From positions 248,001 to 312,000 of the forward strand of contig NZ_BDBR01000002.1 of NCBI RefSeq assembly GCF_001613085.1: a stretch of DNA of 64,000 bases. The letters are read 5' to 3'. The position numbers were made by a program, and so were the translations under genes. This DNA is from Nocardia salmonicida NBRC 13393. GTDB lineage: Bacteria > Actinomycetota > Actinomycetes > Mycobacteriales > Mycobacteriaceae. The notes under the pieces are model-generated. The model had not been told where the DNA came from. It was given only the letters and a program-made list of their open reading frames with translations, and made no database searches. Position 1 is the first letter of the stretch; each line of letters opens with the position of its first letter. Positions 26,377 to 34,838 of this stretch are shown in pieces.

Positions 26377-27297
26377 ATGCGGACATTCGCCAAGATGGTG
26401 CACGCCGTCACTGCCGGGGTTCTGATCGTCGTGGCTGGTCACGGTGTTGCCGATGCCGCACCCACCGGGAGTGCTGACGGTCTGCTGCCGTGGCCGGCCG
26501 CAGGGCCGGACGGTGTGAACGCGTCGGGTGCGGCGTTGGCGGAAGGGCTCACCGGGATGGTGGTGTGGTCGCGCGAGGCGAACACCCCGGTCCCGATCGC
26601 CAGTATCGCGAAGGTGATGACGGCGGTGGTCGTGATCGCCGGCGGCGACCTCGAACGGCCGGTGACGGTGCCGCAGGAAGCGGGCGCCTACTGCGCCAGG
26701 GAAAACGGCAGCACCGCGGGATTGGTCGCCGGCGAGGTGCTCACCGCGCGCCAACTGCTGTACGCGCTGCTGCTGCCCTCCGGCTGCGACGCCGCCTACA
26801 CCGTCGCTGAGTCCTTCGGGCCTGGCCAGGGCGGTTTCCTCGCCAGGATGAACGACACCGCGCGAGTCATGGGTTTGGCGGGAACATATTTCAGCGACCC
26901 GGCCGGCATGCCGTACCCCACCGACTTCTCCACCTATTCCACACCGGCAGATCTCGTGGCGCTGGGTGTGCACGCGATGAACCTGCCGCTGTTCCGTGAG
27001 ATCGTCGGTGCGAGGAACTTCCACGTTCCGGCCGGGCCTGCCAACCGTGAGCACCACTGGGAAACCACGAACCGCATGCTCGACGAGTATCCCGGCACCA
27101 TCGGTATCAAGACCGGCAACACCGACGCCGCGGGTCACTGCTTGATGTTCGAGACGGTTCGGGCGGGCATCCCGATGATCGGTGTGGTTCTGCACAGCTC
27201 GGACCACAGCAGCGCAGCGGCCAGGCAGGACGCCGAGCGCATGCTGAACTGGGCCTACGACCCGATCCTGCGCGTTCTGCAGCCGATCGGAGGCTGA
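26377..27297 (+). CDS. D-alanyl-D-alanine carboxypeptidase (PBP5/6-like)
   Basis: A 306-residue secreted serine peptidase of the S11 family with a Sec signal (to about residue 28, ADAAPT). The active-site triads are SIAK (Ser76-Lys79), SGC in place of SxN (near LLPSGCDAAY) and KTG (GTIGIKTGNTDAAG). It trims peptidoglycan stem peptides and so limits cross-linking. A short form ending just after the catalytic domain, without a clear C-terminal anchor, is seen here. It is followed 40 bases later by a lipoprotein gene on the same strand. Confidence 0.88.
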   Translation: MRTFAKMVHAVTAGVLIVVAGHGVADAAPTGSADGLLPWPAAGPDGVNASGAALAEGLTGMVVWSREANTPVPIASIAKVMTAVVVIAGGDLERPVTVPQEAGAYCARENGSTAGLVAGEVLTARQLLYALLLPSGCDAAYTVAESFGPGQGGFLARMNDTARVMGLAGTYFSDPAGMPYPTDFSTYSTPADLVALGVHAMNLPLFREIVGARNFHVPAGPANREHHWETTNRMLDEYPGTIGIKTGNTDAAGHCLMFETVRAGIPMIGVVLHSSDHSSAAARQDAERMLNWAYDPILRVLQPIGG

Positions 27298-27337
27298 CGA
27301 CCGGCGCGATCCGAGCGCAACGCCTAGCATTCGGGAT

Positions 27338-27994
27338 GTGCGCGGTGGCAGATGGTTCCGGGTCCTCGTCTGCCTGGTGGTGCTCGGCACTACCAGCGGC
27401 TGCGTGGGTGCGGTGGACCGGGCGGAATTCGAGGATCAGCTCCGATCGCGTGGCGGCGGTTTGGTGAGTGCGTTGCCGCAGGACGCCATCGCGGCGCTCA
27501 CCCAGCGAACCGGCGTCACCGACGTCGAAGCGAACCTCATCCTCCTCACTCCGCCGAACTCGACCCAGTTCCGCCTGACCTTGGACGATCAACCCGCCCA
27601 GATCACGCGGTTCATGGCCGACGACGCAGTGCTGGCCGCTCGGACACCCACCGTCCGCCTGCGTGTGCGGCCACCTGATCGTTCGCGGCAACTCGACGAC
27701 TATTCCTTCGCCCTCGGGGAATTGAGCGCACCACGCCCGGTCCGGGTTTCCGCCTTCGACGACCTCGACGGCGAGGATTTCACCGTCAGCGAGGTGCCCG
27801 GCCTGTCGCGCGTAGAAGAGATCGTCGACACTGCCCTCGCCCGCAGCGAGCTGCCCGACGGCCAGGTCACCGTCATCGTGGTGAGTCGTTTCGGCCGCGA
27901 GATCCGCATCGTCGCCAACGTCTTGTCGCCGCGCTCGGAGATGGTCGTCGAATTCGACCGCACCGGCGCATTCCTCCGAGGACAGCAGGTGTAG
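27338..27994 (+). CDS. Putative lipoprotein
   Basis: A 218-residue protein starting at GTG 27338. The signal ends in the lipobox LGTTSGC (Cys about residue 22), so it should be lipidated and anchored outside the membrane. The remainder is mixed alpha/beta without a recognised catalytic motif. It includes DYSFALGELSAPRPVRVSAF and VTVIVVSRFGREIRIVANVL, which look like two related halves. The family is not recognised. A small membrane protein gene follows after 3 bases, indicating an operon. Confidence 0.72.
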   Translation: MRGGRWFRVLVCLVVLGTTSGCVGAVDRAEFEDQLRSRGGGLVSALPQDAIAALTQRTGVTDVEANLILLTPPNSTQFRLTLDDQPAQITRFMADDAVLAARTPTVRLRVRPPDRSRQLDDYSFALGELSAPRPVRVSAFDDLDGEDFTVSEVPGLSRVEEIVDTALARSELPDGQVTVIVVSRFGREIRIVANVLSPRSEMVVEFDRTGAFLRGQQV

Positions 27995-27997
27995 CGC

Positions 27998-28372
27998 ATG
28001 CGACGCGTACTGGTAGCAGCGGTTTCCCTCGTCAGCGCCGCCGCTTTTCTGACGATTATTGTTGCCGTCGCCGTCTGGCCGGGCGAAGCGAAACTCACCG
28101 CACCGCTGTTCTGTTCGTCTCCGGCCACCGAGCCCGTGGTCGTTTCCGACACCTTCCACGACTCCGAAGGAACCTCGACCAACTACACGCTGTACTGCGT
28201 CAGCGACCGCGGTGTCCTCACTGACGAGGGCTTCGCACTACCCATGCTGGTGCTGTTCGCCGCACACGTCGTGATCTTGGGCGCCCTGCTCCTGCTCGCC
28301 GCGCTGATCGGCCGTCTCGGGCACCGACCCGAACCGTCGGACGGGCCGTTCGAGCGCGTGCAGGACAGCTGA
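27998..28372 (+). CDS. Small membrane protein, operon partner of the lipoprotein
   Basis: A 124-residue protein with two transmembrane segments (about 5-27 and 82-107). They flank an extracytoplasmic loop of about 55 residues that contains two cysteines (APLFCSSPA and TLYCVSDRG), which may form a disulfide. The C-terminus is a charged cytoplasmic tail. It starts 3 bases after the lipoprotein stop. Family and role are unknown; the pairing suggests a small envelope complex. Confidence 0.7.
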   Translation: MRRVLVAAVSLVSAAAFLTIIVAVAVWPGEAKLTAPLFCSSPATEPVVVSDTFHDSEGTSTNYTLYCVSDRGVLTDEGFALPMLVLFAAHVVILGALLLLAALIGRLGHRPEPSDGPFERVQDS

Positions 28373-28375
28373 CGG

Positions 28376-29410
28376 TCAACTCAGATCTTCGTCATCGCCT
28401 TCCAGATCGACCTGTAGATCCACCGAGAAGTTGTCGATAGACAGTGGCTTGCCCGACTCGGTCATCGTCAGCTTCTCGGTGCCGAGGCCGATTCGATGTA
28501 GGAAGACCGTGGTGACGGTGGCGGCGGCTCGTGCCCGGTCGCGTTCGGTCGGCCACATCCGCGTGGAGCTGCCGTCGCCACAGTCCACGAAGCCGAGCTC
28601 GTCGAGGTGTGGGCGGGTGGATTCGGTGGTGAAGGCGCGCAGGCGGATCTCGGTCGGGGACAACTCGAGTTGGGCGTAGCGCTCCGGTGCTTTGTCGCGG
28701 TCGAAGAAGTGCAGCACGAGCGGCTCGGGGCCGGGGCCGAGCGCGCGCATGGCGAGGTGAACGCTGCGCAGCAAATCGGTCAGTAGGCCGCGTAGATGAC
28801 CGAGGGTGTAGACGCTCCAGATCTCGCTGCCGCGGCCGTCCGAACCGGCCGGTGAGGCGGACCAGGTGAAGCTGACCTCGTAGTCGTCGGCGCTGTTGTA
28901 CTCGATATCGTGCTCGTCAACCGGAATCCGGTCGTCCGCGTCGACGAATTCGGGATAGTGGTACTGGGTCTTCCAGTGCCACCACCTGCTGTTGGCATCG
29001 GAATCGGTGGACTCGACCCGCACGGACAAGCCTCCCCACTCGGAGAGCTCGAGCGTACGCAGCGTATCGCCGTCGACCCAGCCGACACCGAGATCCGCCA
29101 GACCGCAATACCAGGTGGGCGGTCCCCATGTCGCCACCGCGAGGTCCAGGTAGCGACGGAACTGCTCTGCCGCGATCGTCGCCACGGCGATGGACAACTG
29201 CATCCGCTCGCTCTCGGCATACGGATCGTGGTCGTCGCGAATTCGGCCACCGGAGGGTGTGTGCGGGATGTCGACAGAACCGTCGCTGATCAGCGTCCAT
29301 CCCGCGGTCCGGCACACCTGTTCGACGTCGGCTCGGACGAACGTGCGGAACACACCCGCACGCAACTGCGTCAGCAAGTCGGTGAAACGTCCATCGGGCA
29401 TGGTGTCCAT
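28376..29410 (-). CDS. Unknown Nocardia-type protein, 344 aa
   Basis: A 344-residue soluble acidic protein beginning MDTMPDGRFTDLLTQLRAGV. It shows no signal peptide. Aromatic-rich stretches such as ATWGPPTWYCGLADLGVGWV and SRWWHWKTQYHYPEFVDADD suggest a beta-rich region. I do not recognise the family. It may resemble immunity-like or DUF proteins common in Nocardia, but nothing visible proves that. ATG at 29410 or at 29401 could be the start. The gene is convergent with the membrane protein gene ending at 28372. Confidence 0.7.
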   Translation of the reverse strand: MDTMPDGRFTDLLTQLRAGVFRTFVRADVEQVCRTAGWTLISDGSVDIPHTPSGGRIRDDHDPYAESERMQLSIAVATIAAEQFRRYLDLAVATWGPPTWYCGLADLGVGWVDGDTLRTLELSEWGGLSVRVESTDSDANSRWWHWKTQYHYPEFVDADDRIPVDEHDIEYNSADDYEVSFTWSASPAGSDGRGSEIWSVYTLGHLRGLLTDLLRSVHLAMRALGPGPEPLVLHFFDRDKAPERYAQLELSPTEIRLRAFTTESTRPHLDELGFVDCGDGSSTRMWPTERDRARAAATVTTVFLHRIGLGTEKLTMTESGKPLSIDNFSVDLQVDLEGDDEDLS

Positions 29411-29522
29411 ACCTGAGCACGCTAGCGATGACCACCGACACGATGCTGTCCCGAAGGTCGCGAACCGGTCTTCGGAAGCTGTTGCCGCGCTTGACTATCC
29501 GGACCGACTGTCGGTGAAGGTC

Positions 29523-30533
29523 TCAGCCGATCGGGGGTACCTGTTCGGCGGGAACCGGCGCGGGTGGCGGGGTGCCGTCGCCGAAGGGGCGCCCACCCAA
29601 CTCCTCACGACGGTGCGGGGTGAGCCAATTCGACAGGTCTGGCCCCGCGGGGACGATTCCGGTGGGGTTGATATCGCGGTGCACCACGTAGTAGTGCTCC
29701 TTGATCTGCCCGAAGTCGATGGTGTCGCCGAAGCCGGGGGTCTGGAACAGGTCACGGGCATATGCCCACAGCACCGGCATCTCGCTGAGTTTGGTGCGGT
29801 TGCACTTGAAATGGCCGTGATAGACGGGATCGAAACGGGCCAGCGTGGTGAACAGCCGCACGTCGGCCTCGGTGATCGTGTCACCGACCAGATAGCGCTG
29901 AGTGCTCAGTCGATCGGCGATCCGGTCGAGGGCGGCGAAGAGCCGAGCGTAGGCGGCATCGTAGGCGTCCTGATCGCCGGCGAAACCACAGCGGTAGACG
30001 CCGTTGTTGATGTCGCGGAACACGTCCCGGTTGATCTCGTCGATCTGCGCGCGCAGCGGTTCGGGATACAACTGCGGTGCGCCCGGCCGGTGATACGCGG
30101 TCCATTCGGTGGAGAAATCCAGGGTCATCTGTGCGTAGTCGTTGGTGACGACCTGCCCGGTCGCGATCTCGACAACGGCGGGCACGGTGATCCCACGCGG
30201 ATAGTCCGGGAACCGGGCCAGATAGGCGTCGCGCAGGTAGTGGATGCCGAGGACCGGGTCGACCTCGTCCGGATCCAGATCGAAGGTCCAGCTCAGCTTG
30301 TCGTGGGTGGGCCCACACAGGCCGAGTGACAGCACGGGTTCGAGCCCGAGTAGCCGCCGCACGATCAGCGTGCGATTTGCCCACGGACAGGCCCTGGCCG
30401 CGACGAGTCGATAGCGACCCGCTTCGACGGGGTATCCATCACCTCCGTCGGCGGTGATCCGCGTGGTGATGTAGTTGGTGTCGCGACGGAACTCGCCCGC
30501 CTCGACGTAGGTGCCCGCACCGGCATCGCTCAC
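29523..30533 (-). CDS. Glutathionyl-hydroquinone-reductase-like (Omega/Xi-class) transferase
   Basis: A 336-residue protein with the Xi-class GST signature ACPWANRTLIVRRLLGLEPV, which holds the catalytic Cys-Pro-Trp (about residue 48). It also has GITVPAVVEIATGQVVTNDY and the helical C-terminal GDTITEADVRLFTTLARFDP. In organisms with glutathione these enzymes reduce S-glutathionyl-hydroquinones; actinobacteria would use mycothiol, which is inference. The proposed GTG start at 30533 sits 4 bases after the stop of a small upstream frame, so coupling is possible. An upstream ATG in the other frame is immediately stopped. Confidence 0.85.
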   Translation of the reverse strand: MSDAGAGTYVEAGEFRRDTNYITTRITADGGDGYPVEAGRYRLVAARACPWANRTLIVRRLLGLEPVLSLGLCGPTHDKLSWTFDLDPDEVDPVLGIHYLRDAYLARFPDYPRGITVPAVVEIATGQVVTNDYAQMTLDFSTEWTAYHRPGAPQLYPEPLRAQIDEINRDVFRDINNGVYRCGFAGDQDAYDAAYARLFAALDRIADRLSTQRYLVGDTITEADVRLFTTLARFDPVYHGHFKCNRTKLSEMPVLWAYARDLFQTPGFGDTIDFGQIKEHYYVVHRDINPTGIVPAGPDLSNWLTPHRREELGGRPFGDGTPPPAPVPAEQVPPIG

Positions 30534-30537
30534 CGCC

Positions 30538-30756
30538 TCAGTCTCGCATACCCACGCGCTCGGGGAGTCGACCAACGCCCGGGACAGCCATGGCGTTCTT
30601 GTGCGGTCGCGCTCCACTCGAGGCCGACATGTTCATGGCGCGAACTCTGGAGGAAATCGCGGTGCGCACCTCATCGAGCTGCTGCGCGGTAGTCCGAAAA
30701 GTACGCGGGGCCGTAAACGAGAAGTCGGCAGGTGGGGTAGGGGATTCCGCTGGCAT
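30538..30756 (-). CDS. Possible small protein, 72 aa
   Basis: The frame from ATG 30756 reads MPAESPTPPADFSFTAPRTF and continues TTAQQLDEVRTAISSRVRAM. It ends 4 bases before the transferase start, an operon-like spacing. Codon third positions are only moderately G/C-rich and no ribosome binding site is clear. It fills most of the 319-base gap between the transferase and the MFS gene; the remaining 96 bases hold nothing I can recognise. It could be a real small gene or the worn end of one. Confidence 0.35.
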   Translation of the reverse strand: MPAESPTPPADFSFTAPRTFRTTAQQLDEVRTAISSRVRAMNMSASSGARPHKNAMAVPGVGRLPERVGMRD

Positions 30757-30852
30757 CGCGGCGAACTCGACTCGTGATCGCGATCGGGCCTGCCGATGTC
30801 GTGACCGACGTCCGGCTCGCATACGGACGAACCCGCCAGTAACCTGTGGCCC

Positions 30853-32406
30853 GTGATACCGATGGGCAAAGCGCCGGGCGGGGCGGCGCGACCACGCATC
30901 GCTCTGACCGCGGTCGCTGTGGTGGTGTTCGTGACGTTCCTCGACACCACGATCGTGAGCGTGGCGCTGGGGGACATTCGGCGCGATCTGAGTGCCGACG
31001 TGACGATGTTGCAGTGGGTGGTCAACTCCTACACCGTGGTGTTCGCCGGGTTGATGTTGGCGGGTGGCTCGCTGGGGGACCGGTGGGGGCGCAAGCGGGT
31101 GATGATCGTCGGTTTGGTGATCTTCTGCGCCGGGTCGGTGGTCTCCGCGCTCGCGAGCAGTGTCGCGGTGCTCATCGCGGGCCGCGCGATCATGGGACTG
31201 GGCGCCGCGGCGTCGGAACCGGGAACGCTGTCGGTGCTGCGCCATGTCTTTCCCGACGATCGGGCTCGGGCCAAGGCGATCGGTGTGTGGGCGGCGGTGT
31301 CGGGGCTGGCGTTGGCGGCGGGACCGGTGCTGGGCGGCGTGCTGGTCCACGCGTACGGGTGGCGCTCGATCTTCTGGTTCAACCTCGTGATCGCGGCGGT
31401 GGCGTTCGTCATCGCGCTGTGGTCGGTGCCGGAAAGCGCCGACCCGAGTCCGGAGCCCATCGACTGGGCAGGCGCGGTGCTCGGCGCGGCGGCGTTCGGG
31501 TCGGTGATCTATGCCGCGATCTCCGGTCAGGACCGGGGCTACACCGCGCCGTCGGTGCTCGCGTTCTTCGCGATAGGCGCGCTCGCGTTCGTCGGGTTCA
31601 TCGCCGTCGAAACACGAGCGCGCGCACCCATGCTAGACCTGCACTACCTGCGCTTTCCTGCCGTGCGCAGCGCACTGCTGGTGGCCTTCGCCGTCTATTT
31701 CGGCATCTTCTCGATCTTCTTCTTCACCGCGCTGTATCTGCAGGTGATGCAGTCGTATTCGGGCGCGCGCACGGCCACGGTCTTCGCGCCGATGGCCGGC
31801 GCGATCGTGATCGGCTCGCTGGTCGCGGGGCTCTGGGTAGCGAGGCGTGGTGCGCTCACCCCGATGATTCTCGGCTGTGTGATCGGCGCGGGCGGGATCT
31901 TGTTCACCCGCCACATGCTGTCCGGGGAAATCCACGATCCTTCGCTGTCGGCCGCGATGGCGGTGGCGGGCTTCGGCTTCGGGATCGCGGTGGTGCCGTT
32001 GACATCGGCCGTGATGTCGGGCGTCCCGGCCGAACACTCGGGAATGGCTGCCGCGGTGACCAATACGATGCGCCAGGTCGGCTCGGCCTTCGGTGTCGCG
32101 GTCCTCGGTTCGCTGGTGAGCGGATTCCTGTCCGCGGACCTGAAGGCGCGCATGAACGAACTGGGTTTGCCGACCTCGCTACAGCCCGACGCCATCCAAG
32201 CGGTCGAACTCGGGAAGATTCCCGAGGGCGTCGACATCGGCCCGTATCTGAAATATCTGTCGAAGGTGTCCGAGGTGCTCAACGCGGGCAAGGCGGCCTT
32301 CCATCACGGACTCGACGTGGCGCTGCTGGTGTCGGCGCTGATGATCCTCGCCGCCGCGGCATTCACCGCCATCGATGCGGCACGCCACCGTGCGGATACC
32401 ACCTGA
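30853..32406 (+). CDS. MFS drug exporter, DHA2 (14-helix) family
   Basis: A 517-residue integral membrane transporter. It has the DHA2 motif TFLDTTIVSVALGDIRRDLS in helix 1, the loop 2-3 motif GGSLGDRWGRKRVM, and motif C ALAAGPVLGGVLVHAYGWRS. Fourteen hydrophobic segments are expected, with a long cytoplasmic or periplasmic loop near residues 430-470 before the last helix. It should export a hydrophobic or cationic compound by proton antiport. The start is GTG 30853 or ATG 30862. It is divergent from the transferase gene and ends before a strong terminator hairpin. Confidence 0.87.
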   Translation: MIPMGKAPGGAARPRIALTAVAVVVFVTFLDTTIVSVALGDIRRDLSADVTMLQWVVNSYTVVFAGLMLAGGSLGDRWGRKRVMIVGLVIFCAGSVVSALASSVAVLIAGRAIMGLGAAASEPGTLSVLRHVFPDDRARAKAIGVWAAVSGLALAAGPVLGGVLVHAYGWRSIFWFNLVIAAVAFVIALWSVPESADPSPEPIDWAGAVLGAAAFGSVIYAAISGQDRGYTAPSVLAFFAIGALAFVGFIAVETRARAPMLDLHYLRFPAVRSALLVAFAVYFGIFSIFFFTALYLQVMQSYSGARTATVFAPMAGAIVIGSLVAGLWVARRGALTPMILGCVIGAGGILFTRHMLSGEIHDPSLSAAMAVAGFGFGIAVVPLTSAVMSGVPAEHSGMAAAVTNTMRQVGSAFGVAVLGSLVSGFLSADLKARMNELGLPTSLQPDAIQAVELGKIPEGVDIGPYLKYLSKVSEVLNAGKAAFHHGLDVALLVSALMILAAAAFTAIDAARHRADTT

Positions 32407-32448
32407 GCCAGCGGCGCGAATCACATACTCGCTGAAGTTGTTTCGAGT

Positions 32449-32483
32449 GGTTCCGGCCGACGCTCAGTGCGTCGGCCGGAACC
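32449..32483. terminator. Bidirectional terminator hairpin
   Basis: GGTTCCGGCCGACGC (32449-32463) pairs perfectly with GCGTCGGCCGGAACC (32469-32483) around a 5-base loop. The 15-bp stem sits between the convergent MFS gene (stop at 32406) and the BP74-domain gene (stop at 32488). On the upstream side it follows GTTGTTTCGAGT. This is the clearest terminator structure in the window. Confidence 0.75.
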
Positions 32484-32487
32484 GAGA

Positions 32488-32838
32488 TCAGGCGCTGACC
32501 GAGGCTGTCACTTCACGAGTCAGTCGCGAGGACCAGGGGCACCAGAAACAGCCGGGAAGGAAGGCGCCGCACGCCTCGTCGAGGTAGTCCTCGGTGTACT
32601 GGATGCTCGAATCGCAGACCTCGATCGCCATCGTGAAGAACGTGATGGTGTCGGGGTCGAGATGGAAGTTCCACTCCGGGTTGTAGCTCTGCTTGGACTT
32701 GCGGAGCTTGCCCATGACGTGGGTGGACATCGTTTCCTCGCCGGACAGGATCCGACGGGCCTCGGAGATCCGCTGCTCGTTGTTGAGCTGGAAAATGAAT
32801 TCTTTTCCGCTGTAGTCGGTGAATGCAAAGAGCGCCAT
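32488..32838 (-). CDS. BP74 N-terminal-domain-like protein
   Basis: A 116-residue protein. It reads MALFAFTDYSGKEFIFQLNN, EARRILSGEETMSTHVMGKL and DPDTITFFTMAIEVCDSSIQ, then AFLPGCFWCPWSSRLTREV. This is the pattern of short actinobacterial proteins that carry a BP74-type N-terminal domain, sometimes annotated as calmodulin-like without an EF-hand. No EF-hand loop is present here. Function is unknown. ATG 32838 follows AAAGGGGAA. It is separated from the downstream MauE-type gene by 175 bases on the other side and is probably a single-gene unit. Confidence 0.7.
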   Translation of the reverse strand: MALFAFTDYSGKEFIFQLNNEQRISEARRILSGEETMSTHVMGKLRKSKQSYNPEWNFHLDPDTITFFTMAIEVCDSSIQYTEDYLDEACGAFLPGCFWCPWSSRLTREVTASVSA

Positions 32839-33013
32839 GACAGTTCCCCTTTGTCGATACGTTCGAGAGAGCGGGAGTCGAGCGTGTTGCGAAGCCGAGT
32901 GTATCGGCCGAATCGCGCGAGCAGGAGCGCATTGCGGATGAAAGCTGTTGGGAAACAACAGGTTTAGGGAAGCGGTCGGTTTCTGTCCGTGAAACGGGGC
33001 AACGGGAGAGTGC

Positions 33014-34045
33014 TCATCGGCGCGTCCCCGAGGCGAGCTCGTCTCGACGCGGTGACTGCCGTCCAGAATCCGCCTTCGCCGCGGTGATCAACTCCCGGAC
33101 CGCCATCGCACCTCGCGCGACAGCGCCCGCGACCCGACCGTCCGCGCCGATCAACACGGCCGATGGCGTGCCCCGAACCCGGTAGCGCAGAGCCGCCTCG
33201 TTGCCCTGCTGCACCAGTACCGGTATGTCGCCAACCTCCTGCGCGCGGCCCCAGGCGGCATGTTCGGCGAGATCACCATTGCCGACCAGTACGACCGTCA
33301 GAACCTTCCGGACCCGTGATTGCCACCGCGGCAACTCACGAGCCAGCGCCGCGCACATCTCGCAGCCGGGATGGACGAACACCAGCAGCACTGCCTTGCC
33401 GGGCGCCAGGAGCGACTCCAAGCTGATCCGCCCACCCTCGACGGCGAGCAACTCGAACTCGGGTGCCACCGCACCGACCGGCAGACCCTCGGCGCCCAGC
33501 GTCGACAGCGCCTGTTCGTCGACCCGCCGACTCAGCGCCCGCAGCTCCCCGAGCGTCCAGAGCAGCACCACCGCCAAGATCACGATCAGTGCCAGCCCGG
33601 CAGTGGCCTCGGCCGGCAAACCGGCCGGAACCTGCGGATACCGCAGCGCCCCCGCGGTGACCAGCGCGGCGAGTGCCATCAACAGTCCGTTGCGCACCAG
33701 TGTCGCGGGCCCGATCGGCCCCGCGCTCGCCGCACCGAAGCAGGAGCAGTTCGGATGCTCACCCCGCAGTAGTAACCGCACGATAGCCGCGGTGAACCCG
33801 GCGAGCAGCAGCATCGCCACACCACCCGCGACCGCGGCCGTCCATGGCAACAGCACCCCAGCTGCCACCAGTCCTTCGGCTACCGGTAATCCGATCGCCA
33901 CCAGGGGAACCCATCTGATGGGTATCCCGAAATCCGCCACCGCCTTCCGCGTCGCGGGCCCGTCCGCCAACTTCCCCCACGTCGACAGTCCGAAGGCCCC
34001 AGCCAGTACCAATCGCGAACCCCACACTCCGTATTCGATCAGCAT
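33014..34045 (-). CDS. MauE/DoxX-type membrane domain fused to a thioredoxin-like domain
   Basis: A 343-residue fusion. Residues 1-180 form four or five membrane helices of the MauE (methylamine utilisation, DoxX-like) type, with the conserved GEHPNCSCFGAASAGPIGPA. Residues about 205-325 form a TlpA/MauD-like thioredoxin fold, with HPGCEMCAALARELP carrying the CxxC pair and RVRGTPSAVLIGADGRVAGA carrying the cis-Pro. In mau operons MauE and MauD are separate; here they are one chain. It probably moves electrons or disulfides across the membrane for an exported substrate. The start at ATG 34045 has GGGATGG upstream. Confidence 0.82.
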   Translation of the reverse strand: MLIEYGVWGSRLVLAGAFGLSTWGKLADGPATRKAVADFGIPIRWVPLVAIGLPVAEGLVAAGVLLPWTAAVAGGVAMLLLAGFTAAIVRLLLRGEHPNCSCFGAASAGPIGPATLVRNGLLMALAALVTAGALRYPQVPAGLPAEATAGLALIVILAVVLLWTLGELRALSRRVDEQALSTLGAEGLPVGAVAPEFELLAVEGGRISLESLLAPGKAVLLVFVHPGCEMCAALARELPRWQSRVRKVLTVVLVGNGDLAEHAAWGRAQEVGDIPVLVQQGNEAALRYRVRGTPSAVLIGADGRVAGAVARGAMAVRELITAAKADSGRQSPRRDELASGTRR

Positions 34046-34119
34046 TCCGGCACCATCCCACAGACGAAGCGGTCTGAAATATGATTTGCTGGAACAGCTT
34101 TCGCCACAGTCCGGGCGTA

Positions 34120-34731
34120 CTACCGAGCGGAGCCGTCCAGGTGTCGTTTGGACAGATCGACGCGGCCGGGCAGGACCATCAGTAGATCCTTCTTGACCTC
34201 GACCCTGCGCGTCGCGGCCCGAACCACCCGTGTTCCTGTCGCCAGATCGTGGACGGCTCGACGACCGTTCGCGGTGACCATCGCGAGCACGCAGCTGACC
34301 GCGAATATGCCGAATCCGATTAGCGTCAACGCATTCGATACCGACGAGTCCGGGTTGCTGCCCGAGACCGACATGAGGAAGAACGGCAAGAAGATGATCA
34401 GCATCCGGACCGCAGCCTGACGCAGACCGAGTCCAGGTCGAGCCCAGGCATCGGCGGGAACCACCTGTAGCCCGAGTAAGCCCTTGCCGAGCGTCTGTCC
34501 GTCTCGGCGAACCAGGAGGAAGACCTCGAGCCCGATGTAGGCGGCGAAATAGCACAACCAGGCTCCGACGCTGTAAACAACGTTCTCGTACGTCTGGCCG
34601 ATCGCCATCGCCGTGAGTACCACTGGCAGGCTTATCGGCAAGGCGATGAGAAAGGTGAGTGCCAGGCAGGCCACGAAGTCGATGAGCCTCGCGGCCAGTC
34701 GGCGAAGGAACGGAGCGGCTCGATACGGCAT
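34120..34731 (-). CDS. RDD family membrane protein
   Basis: A 203-residue protein with the RDD signature: FLRRLAARLIDFVACLALTF (Arg and Asp of the first helix), DGQTLGKGLLGLQVV in the middle loop, and four hydrophobic segments. The C-terminal tail is basic. RDD proteins are poorly characterised; some have been linked to ion antiport. It lies 74 bases upstream of the MauE-thioredoxin gene on the same strand and may share its transcript. Confidence 0.8.
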   Translation of the reverse strand: MPYRAAPFLRRLAARLIDFVACLALTFLIALPISLPVVLTAMAIGQTYENVVYSVGAWLCYFAAYIGLEVFLLVRRDGQTLGKGLLGLQVVPADAWARPGLGLRQAAVRMLIIFLPFFLMSVSGSNPDSSVSNALTLIGFGIFAVSCVLAMVTANGRRAVHDLATGTRVVRAATRRVEVKKDLLMVLPGRVDLSKRHLDGSAR

Positions 34732-34838
34732 CTGACCTCACAGTGAACCGATGGTCGTTGATCCTGCTCGGCCGCTTGCGTTTTCACTGTGGCCGCCCGA
34801 GCAAGGCTAGCGACTCCGCGTGGTGTGAAGTGCCGAAC

